64,000 nucleotides of DNA from the NCBI GenBank assembly GCA_017428725.1, contig JAFRQH010000017.1:124001-188000 (forward strand), written 5' to 3'. How positions within the stretch are numbered: position 1 is the first letter of the stretch; each line of letters opens with the position of its first letter. Position numbers and translations under genes: made by a program. This stretch comes from Bacteroidales bacterium. Lineage in GTDB: Bacteria; Bacteroidota; Bacteroidia; Bacteroidales; UBA932. Of this stretch, positions 25,454 through 31,767 are shown piece by piece. The notes under the pieces were generated by a model. That model worked only from the letters and a program-made list of their open reading frames with translations. It was not told where the DNA came from and searched no databases.

Positions 25454-25538
25454 CGGAGGCGGAGGGATTCGAACCCCCGGAACGTCGCCGTTCAACAGTT
25501 TTCAAGACTGCCGCCATCGACCACTCGGCCACACCTCC
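25454..25538 (-). tRNA. tRNA-Ser (anticodon UGA)
   Basis: An 85-base class II tRNA. The acceptor stem is GGAGGTG with CGCCTCC (one G-T pair), the D arm begins GGCCGAGTGG, and the anticodon loop CTTGAAA gives UGA. A long variable arm and the T arm GGTTCGAATCC follow. CCA is not encoded. The discriminator base is G, as expected for serine. Confidence 0.97.
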
Positions 25539-25551
25539 GGGAAAGGGACTG

Positions 25552-25582
25552 CAAAGATAGCCAAAAGTCTCTGTTTTCCAAA
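25552..25582 (-). promoter_or_regulatory. Promoter for tRNA-Ser(UGA)
   Basis: On the minus strand TTTG (25582-25579), a 19-base spacer and TATCTTTG (25559-25552) match the Bacteroides consensus, with the tRNA starting 13 bases later. The -33 element lies three bases from the stop codon of the phosphatase gene. Confidence 0.8.
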
Positions 25583-25584
25583 TA

Positions 25585-27771
25585 CTAAAGCCGCTTGAGC
25601 AGGTAAAGGATGTTCTTGTCTGCCGTACGCTCGTAGGAGACTTCGTCCATGATGGAGCGGACGAGGTGGATGCCCAGGCCGCCGATCGGACGCTCCTCGA
25701 GCGGCAGGTTGAGGTCCGGCTCCTGGACCTGCGTGGGGTCGAAGGGCTGGCCGGAGTCGCTGATGATGAAGCGGATGCGGTCTTTGTGGAGGATGGCCTC
25801 GATGTCCACGAGCCCGTCTGTCCCGTCCGGGTAGGCATACACGATGACATTGGTCACGGCCTCCTCCAGCGCCAGGTTGAGGCTCATCGCCACGGGCTGG
25901 CTCAGCCCGGACTCTTCGGCGATGGTCTCCACGAAGTCTGCCAGCTGCGGGATCTGCTGGATGTCGTTGTGCAGGATCAGGTGGCGGTCGCTCAGTTGGT
26001 CGGGCTGGCCCTGGTAGCGGATGCAGAGCATCGTCAGGTCATCGCTCTGGGGCGCGGTCTCGACGTGCTGGCGCACCGCATCGTGGATGCTTTCCACCAG
26101 TTCGTGGGCACTCAGGGCGGTGACCTTTCCGGCCGCTTCTTCCAGGCGCTGCTCACCGAACAGTTGGTGGCCGGCATCTTCCGCCTCCGTGAGCCCGTCG
26201 GTGTAGAGGAACAGGGAGGAATCCGGCGGCAGGGTCATCTCCTGCTGGACGAAATGCATCCCGCCGGCCACGGCGAGCGGGAGGTTGGGTACGACGTCGA
26301 TGGGCTTGGCAGTCCCGTCGTGAAGCAGCAGCGGCGTGTTGTGCCCGGCGTTGCAGTAGCGCAGCTGGCCCGTCGCCAGGTCCAGCACGCCGACGAAGAA
26401 GGTGACGAACATATTGCTGTCGTTACCCTCCGACATCGAGTCATTCATATGCGAGATGATCCGGGCAGGGTAGATCTCGTGGCCGGATACGGTGCGGAAA
26501 AGGCTGCGCGTCACCGCCATCACGAGCGAGGCGGGAACACCCTTGCCGGAGACGTCCCCGATACAGAAGAACAGGCGCTCGTCCCGGATGAAATAGTCGA
26601 ACAGGTCGCCGCCGACTTCCTTGGCAGGCACCAGTGTGGCGAAGATGTCAATGTCGCTGCGGTCGGGGTAGGGCGGGAAGATCTTGGGCAGCATCGCCAT
26701 CTGGATTTTGCTGGCGATCATCAGTTCGTTCTCGATGCGCTCTTTGGTGTCGGCGACCTTCTGGTATCTGACCAGGTTCCGGGCCGTGCGCTGGATGATC
26801 AGGGCGAGGGTCAGCAGGGCGAGGACCTGAAGGAGGGTGACGATCAGGCCTATGCGCTTGACGCTGCGGAAGATCTCGTCCGAAGGGATGATGATGGCCA
26901 TCGACCAGCCCGTGCGCGGGATGGGGGCGTAGAAGACATGGCGCTGGATGCCGGAGTAGGTCACTTTCCGGGAACCGCTGTGTCCGGCAAGCATCTCCTG
27001 GCCGATTGCCATCGCCTGGGGGTCTCCGGTCAGCTTGGCGCCGTCCAGGATGGTTGTCTGCATCACGAGGTCGTCGTCCGGGACGACCATCATCGTCCCG
27101 CGGTTGCTGATCAGTGTGCTGCGGGTCCCCGGATAGACCTGGACTTTGCTGACCAGTTCCGTCAGCCAGTCCAGCGAGAGGTCCGCAGTCACGACCCCGA
27201 CATAGTTGCCCTTCTTGTCCTGGATCGGGTAGGAATAAGTCGTCATCATCATCTCGCCGCCGCCTGCGTCGTAGTACGGCTCGCTCCAGTGGCCCTCGTG
27301 GGTGGCCATCGACTCGGTGAACCACTCCATCCTGAGGTAGTTGTACTCGTCGGTGCCCAGTTGCTTGGAGAGGATGTCGCTGCCGTCGAGATAGGAGTAG
27401 GGCGCGAGAAGCTGGCCCCGGGCGGTCCTGTACTCGGGCAGGAGCGCTATGGCGGAGCCGATGATGACAGGATTGTCTTCGACGATGCGCCGGGTGATCT
27501 TGTAGAGGCTGTCCACATTGCCGAGCTCCTGGCGTACGGACCAGAGGTTGTTGCGGATGGCTGTCTCGACCTGGTCCACCACGCTGGTGATCTCCAGGTT
27601 GGTCTTGTTCAGTTCGCCCTCAGCCCGCAGGGTGGCCTCTTCCTCGAGGCCTTTCCTGGAGAAGTAATACTGGATCAACGAGGTCGTCTCCAGGGCGATG
27701 GCGGCGGTGGCGATGACTCCGATGCCCCGCAGGAGGAGCATAAGGTCGGATTTCTTATTGAACAGGCGCAT
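25585..27771 (-). CDS. Sensor - PP2C (RsbU/SpoIIE-type) phosphatase - HATPase fusion
   Basis: A 728-residue membrane protein of a partner-switching pathway. In order: a membrane helix (about 11-33), a dCache-like extracytoplasmic sensor (about 45-300), a second helix, a short linker, and a PP2C domain with metal-binding aspartates in GGDLFD (D389, D392), IGDVSGKG (D406) and a late SDDLTML. A C-terminal RsbW/SpoIIAB-type HATPase follows, with N641 in EAVTNVIVYAY, DSG at 672-674 and GGLGIHLVRS. Phosphatase and anti-sigma-type kinase are thus in one chain. I chose MRLFNKK as the start because earlier in-frame codons lie in the upstream gene. It is the last gene of the operon; its likely substrate is the STAS protein encoded first. 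Confidence 0.92.
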   Translation of the reverse strand: MRLFNKKSDLMLLLRGIGVIATAAIALETTSLIQYYFSRKGLEEEATLRAEGELNKTNLEITSVVDQVETAIRNNLWSVRQELGNVDSLYKITRRIVEDNPVIIGSAIALLPEYRTARGQLLAPYSYLDGSDILSKQLGTDEYNYLRMEWFTESMATHEGHWSEPYYDAGGGEMMMTTYSYPIQDKKGNYVGVVTADLSLDWLTELVSKVQVYPGTRSTLISNRGTMMVVPDDDLVMQTTILDGAKLTGDPQAMAIGQEMLAGHSGSRKVTYSGIQRHVFYAPIPRTGWSMAIIIPSDEIFRSVKRIGLIVTLLQVLALLTLALIIQRTARNLVRYQKVADTKERIENELMIASKIQMAMLPKIFPPYPDRSDIDIFATLVPAKEVGGDLFDYFIRDERLFFCIGDVSGKGVPASLVMAVTRSLFRTVSGHEIYPARIISHMNDSMSEGNDSNMFVTFFVGVLDLATGQLRYCNAGHNTPLLLHDGTAKPIDVVPNLPLAVAGGMHFVQQEMTLPPDSSLFLYTDGLTEAEDAGHQLFGEQRLEEAAGKVTALSAHELVESIHDAVRQHVETAPQSDDLTMLCIRYQGQPDQLSDRHLILHNDIQQIPQLADFVETIAEESGLSQPVAMSLNLALEEAVTNVIVYAYPDGTDGLVDIEAILHKDRIRFIISDSGQPFDPTQVQEPDLNLPLEERPIGGLGIHLVRSIMDEVSYERTADKNILYLLKRL

Positions 27772-27778
27772 AGTGAAC

Positions 27779-29179
27779 TCAATAAATGGTTCCTTCCAGC
27801 ATAGCACGGAACTCGGGCATCGGCCGGCAAGTGTCGCGTTCGACGATCAGGGTCTTGAGCCCGGCATAGACGCGGATGTCACGCTCGATGGCTTGCGGGT
27901 CGGTGTCCGGGCCGAAATAGGCCGGCACGAAGGCGTCCCAGAAAGCGGCGGCGGTCGCATTGTCCATATGGAAGGTATTGCGGGTAAAAGCTTCGTCGTT
28001 CAGTTTGCAGGTGAGGTAGACCATCCCGAGGTCGAACATCGGATGGCCGTAGCAGAAGTCGCCCAGGTCGATGAAATAGTCCTGCGACCCGGTGAAGATG
28101 GCGTTGCCGAACTGCAGGTCGCCGTGGATGGCCGTGTCGGCGTCGGGTGCCCGGCGGATGAACTCCGCAATCCGGGCCTTCTGGTCGCGCGTAAAGAACG
28201 GGTTCTCGCCGAGCAGGCGCAGATAGCGGTCCTTGACGCTCTCGAAACAGGAAGTGTCCACGTGCGTGGCGTGCAGCTTGCGGCACATCTGCGCGAACTT
28301 GGCGGCGTATTCGCCGACCCGCGCGGGCTCTTCGCCGATGGCGCGGGCGAAGGATCTCTTGCCGGGGACGCGTTGGAGGCGCAGGCCGAAACATTCGCCG
28401 TCCGTCACGAAGTCGCCCGGTTCGGGGGTCGGGATGCCCATGGCATAGACCTTCCGGGACAGGGTCAGCTCGTCCAGCGGCTGCTGGCGGATGCCGGGCC
28501 GGTAGAGCTTGAGCATCACCGTGGGGTCGGTCTTGTGGTTGTAGCTGCTGCCGTTGGCGCCCTCGCCGGCGTATTCGTACTCGTCGAGGTCGATGCGGAC
28601 GGGCTGGCAGAAGACTTCGTCGATCAGCCGGACGAATTCCTCATAGGCGGCCGTGCCGGCCAGCTCGGAGAGCGAGGCGGCGAGGCCGCGGTAGTGCCAC
28701 TCGTGCTCCCGGCGGTCCGTGACGTGGAAGATCTGCCAGAGCGCATCGCCCTTGGCGGCGTAGTCCTGGGCGATGGCGCGCATGTTCGAGAGTTTGTCCC
28801 CCATGGCCACGATCTTGGCATCGTGCGGCGCGGCGGCCAGTCGGTCGATCGCGGCCTGCTTGCGCGCGTGCCAGCTCTCCGATACGGACAGGTGGCTGAT
28901 CTCGATGTCGCTCTCCGCCGCCACCAGGTCGGCGACGCGGTCGCCGAACTCGGCGCGGATCTGCTCCACGGTGACGGGCGTGTCTTCGACGACGTCGTGC
29001 AGCACGGCGGCGGCCAGCAGCTCCTGGTCCGGCGTGATGGTGGCCACGATGGCCGCGGCCTCCATCGGGTGGAGGATGTAAGGGTAGCCCTTGCCGCGGC
29101 GCTCCGTGCCGGCGTGGGCCTGCACGGCATAGCGGATGGCCCGGTCCATCAAGCTCGTATCCAGGGGTTTGTTGGGCAT
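27779..29179 (-). CDS. (p)ppGpp hydrolase-like HD domain fused to APH-like phosphotransferase
   Basis: A 466-residue two-part protein. Residues 1 to about 170 form a small-alarmone-hydrolase (Mesh1/SpoT-type) HD domain with HP (H37), LHDVVEDT (H61, D62, E65, D66) and D128..N132 in GDKLSNMR, all the expected manganese and catalytic positions. Residues 200-466 form an aminoglycoside-phosphotransferase/choline-kinase-like fold with K224, HGDLQFGN (D354, N359) and IDLGD (D371). The first half should remove the 3' pyrophosphate of (p)ppGpp; the substrate of the second half is unknown. It lies two bases after the synthetase gene and seven before the phosphatase. The fusion is unusual, and both halves look active. 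Confidence 0.88.
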   Translation of the reverse strand: MPNKPLDTSLMDRAIRYAVQAHAGTERRGKGYPYILHPMEAAAIVATITPDQELLAAAVLHDVVEDTPVTVEQIRAEFGDRVADLVAAESDIEISHLSVSESWHARKQAAIDRLAAAPHDAKIVAMGDKLSNMRAIAQDYAAKGDALWQIFHVTDRREHEWHYRGLAASLSELAGTAAYEEFVRLIDEVFCQPVRIDLDEYEYAGEGANGSSYNHKTDPTVMLKLYRPGIRQQPLDELTLSRKVYAMGIPTPEPGDFVTDGECFGLRLQRVPGKRSFARAIGEEPARVGEYAAKFAQMCRKLHATHVDTSCFESVKDRYLRLLGENPFFTRDQKARIAEFIRRAPDADTAIHGDLQFGNAIFTGSQDYFIDLGDFCYGHPMFDLGMVYLTCKLNDEAFTRNTFHMDNATAAAFWDAFVPAYFGPDTDPQAIERDIRVYAGLKTLIVERDTCRPMPEFRAMLEGTIY

Positions 29180-29181
29180 TG

Positions 29182-30270
29182 TCAGATCAGTTTGAGGGTC
29201 TCGGCTTGTTTGTAAATCATCTCGGCGAGCGAGGCGTTGCTCCCGGAGTGGCCGTTGATCTGGTCGAACAGGGCCTGCAGGCCGGGTTTGCCGCCGCCTT
29301 GGCGCAGGATCTTGATGATGCAGAGATTCTGCAGGGCCACCGCGGAGGTGATGATGTCGATGTCGGTCACGCCGAGCTGGTACGAGGCGAGCCGGTAGGC
29401 ATCCTCCTGGCAGTCATAGATCATCTGCTGGACGTCGCCCAGGGTGGTCAGCCCCAGGTCCTTGAGGACGGGGAGGTAGCTCTGCAGGGGGGCTTCCTGG
29501 ATCTCGGCCTGGTTGAGGGAGGCGATGCGGTGGTTGAGCGCGTCGAAAGGACGCATCGAGAGGTAGCTCTTGAACGTGTCGCCGTCCAGGGCCACTTCTT
29601 CGAGCCGTCCGTCCGCCACGAGCGACTGGACCCGGCGGCGGTAGTCGTTGATGCCGCTGCGGATGAGACAGAACTGCTCGTCCGCGAGCTCGAGCATGCC
29701 GGCCAGGCGGTTCATCTGCCGGAGGTACTCCTTGGGGACCTCGACGCCGGATTTGTACCCGGAATCGTGGTAGAGCGTGGCCCAGACGTGCTGCAGGGAG
29801 GTGCGGATCTGGAGTTCGAACGGGATGTCGTTGATCTCGGGGAATTCGCTGTCCTGGTAGAGCCTGCGGGGGATGCGGCAGATGTAGTGGAGCGAGTTGT
29901 AGCCGAAGCTGTCCAGCTGGTGCATCTTGCGCTTGTCCACGGAGTTCTCCCGGTCGATGATGAAGAGGTTCTCCGCCATCGCGGCGATCTTCTCCACATC
30001 GTCGCTGTAGAAGGTGATGACGCGCACCCCGAGCAGGTCGGTGATGTCGTGCGCGCTGGCGTACTTGGCTCCCTTGAGCGCAAGTTTGCCGGCGAGGCTC
30101 TGCTCTTCCTTCACCCGGGCTTCGGTCGCCGTGACATAAAGGTTCTTGTCGGCGATGTCCTCCCGGATGATGGAGAGGGCGACCCCCTTCATCTTCATCA
30201 GCGCAGGGCGCAACTTCCGGTACTCCTCGAGGAGAAGGGTCCCGTGCAGGTCCAGTCCGTAGTCCTCCAT
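29182..30270 (-). CDS. Small (p)ppGpp synthetase (RelA/SpoT domain)
   Basis: A 362-residue cytoplasmic protein whose N-terminal half is a RelA/SpoT synthetase domain. It has basic ATP-binding residues in ARVKEEQSLAGK (51-62), DLLGVRVI with D78, the G-loop SFGYNSLHYI (121-130) with Y124 and H128, and ELQIRTSLQHVWA (152-164) with E152, R156 and T157. The remaining 170 residues are helical with no recognised regulatory TGS or ACT domain. Its expected product is pppGpp or ppGpp, although pyrophosphate transfer to other targets (as in toxSAS enzymes) is possible. The start overlaps the STAS stop by one base, and the hydrolase starts two bases after it. Confidence 0.9.
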   Translation of the reverse strand: MEDYGLDLHGTLLLEEYRKLRPALMKMKGVALSIIREDIADKNLYVTATEARVKEEQSLAGKLALKGAKYASAHDITDLLGVRVITFYSDDVEKIAAMAENLFIIDRENSVDKRKMHQLDSFGYNSLHYICRIPRRLYQDSEFPEINDIPFELQIRTSLQHVWATLYHDSGYKSGVEVPKEYLRQMNRLAGMLELADEQFCLIRSGINDYRRRVQSLVADGRLEEVALDGDTFKSYLSMRPFDALNHRIASLNQAEIQEAPLQSYLPVLKDLGLTTLGDVQQMIYDCQEDAYRLASYQLGVTDIDIITSAVALQNLCIIKILRQGGGKPGLQALFDQINGHSGSNASLAEMIYKQAETLKLI

Positions 30271-30578
30271 CAGGCGTCCTGGATCTCGAAGAGGTTGTAG
30301 AATCCGGTCATCAGGAAGACCTGGCGGATTTCCTCGCGGATGTTCTTGATAATGACCTTGCCGCCCTTGCGGGCGGTCTCCTTGCGGATCCCGAGCAGGA
30401 TGCGCAGGCCCGAAGAACTGATGTACTCCAGGTCCGTGCAGTCCAGGATGATCTCCTTGTCGGCGTTGTCCAGCAGGGGTTGGATGTCCTTGGAGGCCTG
30501 CAGCGAGGCAGGCGTGTCAAGACGTCCCTTGAAGGCGCATACCATCGCGTTGTCGTTGTTGGTGATCGTGATTTCCAT
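30270..30578 (-). CDS. STAS-domain anti-sigma factor antagonist
   Basis: A 102-residue SpoIIAA/RsbV-like protein consisting only of a STAS domain. The regulatory serine is most likely S55 in EYISSSGLRILL, by alignment with the SSG motif of SpoIIAA. In such systems the unphosphorylated protein traps an anti-sigma kinase; the kinase phosphorylates this serine and a PP2C enzyme reverses it. Both kinase and phosphatase activities are present in the fusion encoded last in this operon. It is the first gene, 32 bases after a TATATTTG -7 box. No sigma factor is encoded nearby, so the output is unknown. Confidence 0.92.
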   Translation of the reverse strand: MEITITNNDNAMVCAFKGRLDTPASLQASKDIQPLLDNADKEIILDCTDLEYISSSGLRILLGIRKETARKGGKVIIKNIREEIRQVFLMTGFYNLFEIQDA

Positions 30579-30609
30579 ATTTCTGTAATGGCTATTATCC
30601 TTTAACCCA

Positions 30610-30617
30610 CAAATATA
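30610..30617 (-). promoter_or_regulatory. Predicted promoter -7 box of the stress/alarmone operon
   Basis: The minus strand reads TATATTTG here, a perfect TAnnTTTG, 32 bases before the STAS start codon. The expected -33 site is only T-rich rather than TTTG. The region between this box and the plus-strand tRNA-Ser promoter is under 60 bases. Confidence 0.6.
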
Positions 30618-30643
30618 AGATTTATGGCGTCAAGAAAAAAGAG

Positions 30644-30675
30644 GTTGCACCCCAAAAATATTTTTTCTACCTTTG
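30644..30675 (+). promoter_or_regulatory. Promoter for tRNA-Ser(CGA)
   Basis: GTTG at 30644-30647, a 20-base spacer and TACCTTTG at 30668-30675 fit the Bacteroides consensus. The tRNA begins 15 bases after the -7 box. Confidence 0.78.
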
Positions 30676-30689
30676 TGGTCCCGACCTAT

Positions 30690-30774
30690 GGTGAGTTGTC
30701 CGAGTGGTTGAAGGAGCCTGCCTCGAAAACAGGTGTACGGCAACGTACCGGGGGTTCGAATCCCTCACTCACCG
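30690..30774 (+). tRNA. tRNA-Ser (anticodon CGA)
   Basis: An 85-base class II tRNA. The acceptor stem GGTGAGT pairs with ACTCACC, the D arm begins GTCCGAGTGG, and the anticodon loop CTCGAAA gives CGA. A long variable arm (GTACGGCAACGTAC) and T arm GGTTCGAATCC follow, with discriminator G. CCA is not encoded. Confidence 0.97.
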
Positions 30775-30777
30775 CTC

Positions 30778-30803
30778 AAGCGTCTGCAGCCGCAGACGCT
30801 TTT
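30778..30803 (+). terminator. Intrinsic terminator after tRNA-Ser(CGA)
   Basis: A ten-base perfect stem aagcgtctgc / gcagacgctt with loop agcc, followed by a short T run. It begins four bases after the tRNA. Confidence 0.8.
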
Positions 30804-30874
30804 CGCGTTTCGTGAGGGATTCGCGCTCGCGCGGTTCTTATTGATTAAATGAATCTAGGGTGTGACGCGGGTGG

Positions 30875-30906
30875 TTTGCGATTGAGGCGGATTCTGACTA
30901 TATTTG
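30875..30906 (+). promoter_or_regulatory. Promoter for the cytidylate-kinase-like gene
   Basis: TTTG at 30875-30878, a 20-base spacer and TATATTTG at 30899-30906 fit the consensus. Its position decides the start codon of the gene: transcription would begin near 30913, after an earlier in-frame ATG at 30849 but before the ATG at 30927. Confidence 0.78.
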
Positions 30907-30926
30907 AGAGAATAATCCCATACGCT

Positions 30927-31571
30927 ATGAATGCGAAAGAACCTTTTGTGATTACCATCAGCCGCGAGGTCGGCTCCGGCGGACACACCGTGGGCCAGAT
31001 CCTGTCCCGCAAACTCAATGTCCGGTATTGCGACAAAGCCCTCATAGAAGCCTTGCAGGAGCAGTTCAAGCTTACGCCCGGCGAAATCGAACGGCTCAAG
31101 GGAGAGAAGAAGAACTGGCTGGCCGACTTCCTGCAGTTCGTCTCGCCGATGCCGCCGGCGCTGGTGATGGGCGTGAATCCGTCCTACAAGCCGGTGTACC
31201 GGCCCGAAGTCACCTCGGACGACCTTTTCAAGGCTGAGACGGAGATCCTCCGGGAGCTGGCCCAGGAGGGCTCCTGCATCATTGCCGGGCGCTCCGGATT
31301 CTTTGTCTTCGGCCAGCATCCCAACCACCTGCACGTGCTCGTCACCGCCTCGAAGGCGAACCGCGTCCGGCGCGTGATGACCAAGCAGGGGCTGACGGAG
31401 GAGGCCGCCGCGGCCCTGATCGAAGACATCGACACCAAGCGGGAGAACTACATCAAGCGCTACACCGGAACCAGCCGGTACGACGCCCGCAACTACGACC
31501 TCGTCATCAATATGGACCAACTCGCCGACGAAGAGTCGGCTGCCGATATTATCCTGCAATTCATCCGTTAA
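30927..31571 (+). CDS. Cytidylate kinase-like family protein
   Basis: A 214-residue P-loop protein of the cytidylate-kinase-like family (PF13189 type). The N terminus FVITISREVGSGGHTVGQ holds the phosphate-binding loop, and later segments such as IIAGRSGFFVF, RVRRVMTKQG and YTGTSRYDARNYDLVINMD match the lid and C-terminal pattern (RA..Y....W/R YD..NYDL.I). These proteins are separate from true Cmk and their substrate is not established. The start at 30927 was chosen because the promoter lies between it and an earlier ATG, and because the family begins at this point. Confidence 0.88.
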   Translation: MNAKEPFVITISREVGSGGHTVGQILSRKLNVRYCDKALIEALQEQFKLTPGEIERLKGEKKNWLADFLQFVSPMPPALVMGVNPSYKPVYRPEVTSDDLFKAETEILRELAQEGSCIIAGRSGFFVFGQHPNHLHVLVTASKANRVRRVMTKQGLTEEAAAALIEDIDTKRENYIKRYTGTSRYDARNYDLVINMDQLADEESAADIILQFIR

Positions 31572-31598
31572 CGACCGGGTGCATTATTAACCGTTAGT

Positions 31599-31765
31599 AT
31601 GACACGTTATTCCTCGTTCCTGCTGGGCTTGCTGGCCCTGCTCGCGCCGTCGTGCACGTGACCAATGCCGCATCCAATTCCGTGGCGCAGTGCCTGCCCG
31701 TCCGGGACGGGTGCGTGGCGCTGGACCTGCCCGCCGAAAGTTTCATCAGTATCTTAGTCCGATAA
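31599..31765 (+). pseudogene. Remnant of a secreted glycoside hydrolase (internal deletion)
   Basis: An ATG at 31599 opens a 20-residue lipoprotein-type signal (MTRYSSFLLGLLALLAPSC) and stops at 31661. In the +1 frame the next bases encode VVHVTNAASNSVAQCL to DLPAESFISILVR with a stop at 31765. That piece looks like the last beta strands of a GH30-type or similar C-terminal domain, where lines such as VVVTN.S...LPA.S..T.V are common. The simplest reading is that a gene lost nearly all of its middle, leaving both ends fused out of frame. It ends three bases before the GH9 start codon. The family assignment is tentative. Confidence 0.6.
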
Positions 31766-31767
31766 TT

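Noticed and set aside
29182..30270. The synthetase as a simple toxSAS toxin with the hydrolase as antitoxin
   Set aside because: Kept as an alternative only. The STAS and PP2C-HATPase genes in the same operon, and the long C-terminal half, make a regulated stress relay more likely than a stand-alone toxin pair.
30849..30926. Earlier in-frame start for the cytidylate-kinase-like gene
   Set aside because: A full TTTG-N20-TATATTTG promoter lies at 30875-30906, inside that extension, and the added residues do not fit the family.
31690..31767. Earlier in-frame start for the GH9 gene
   Set aside because: It lies in the hydrolase remnant and would hide the clear signal peptide that begins at 31768.
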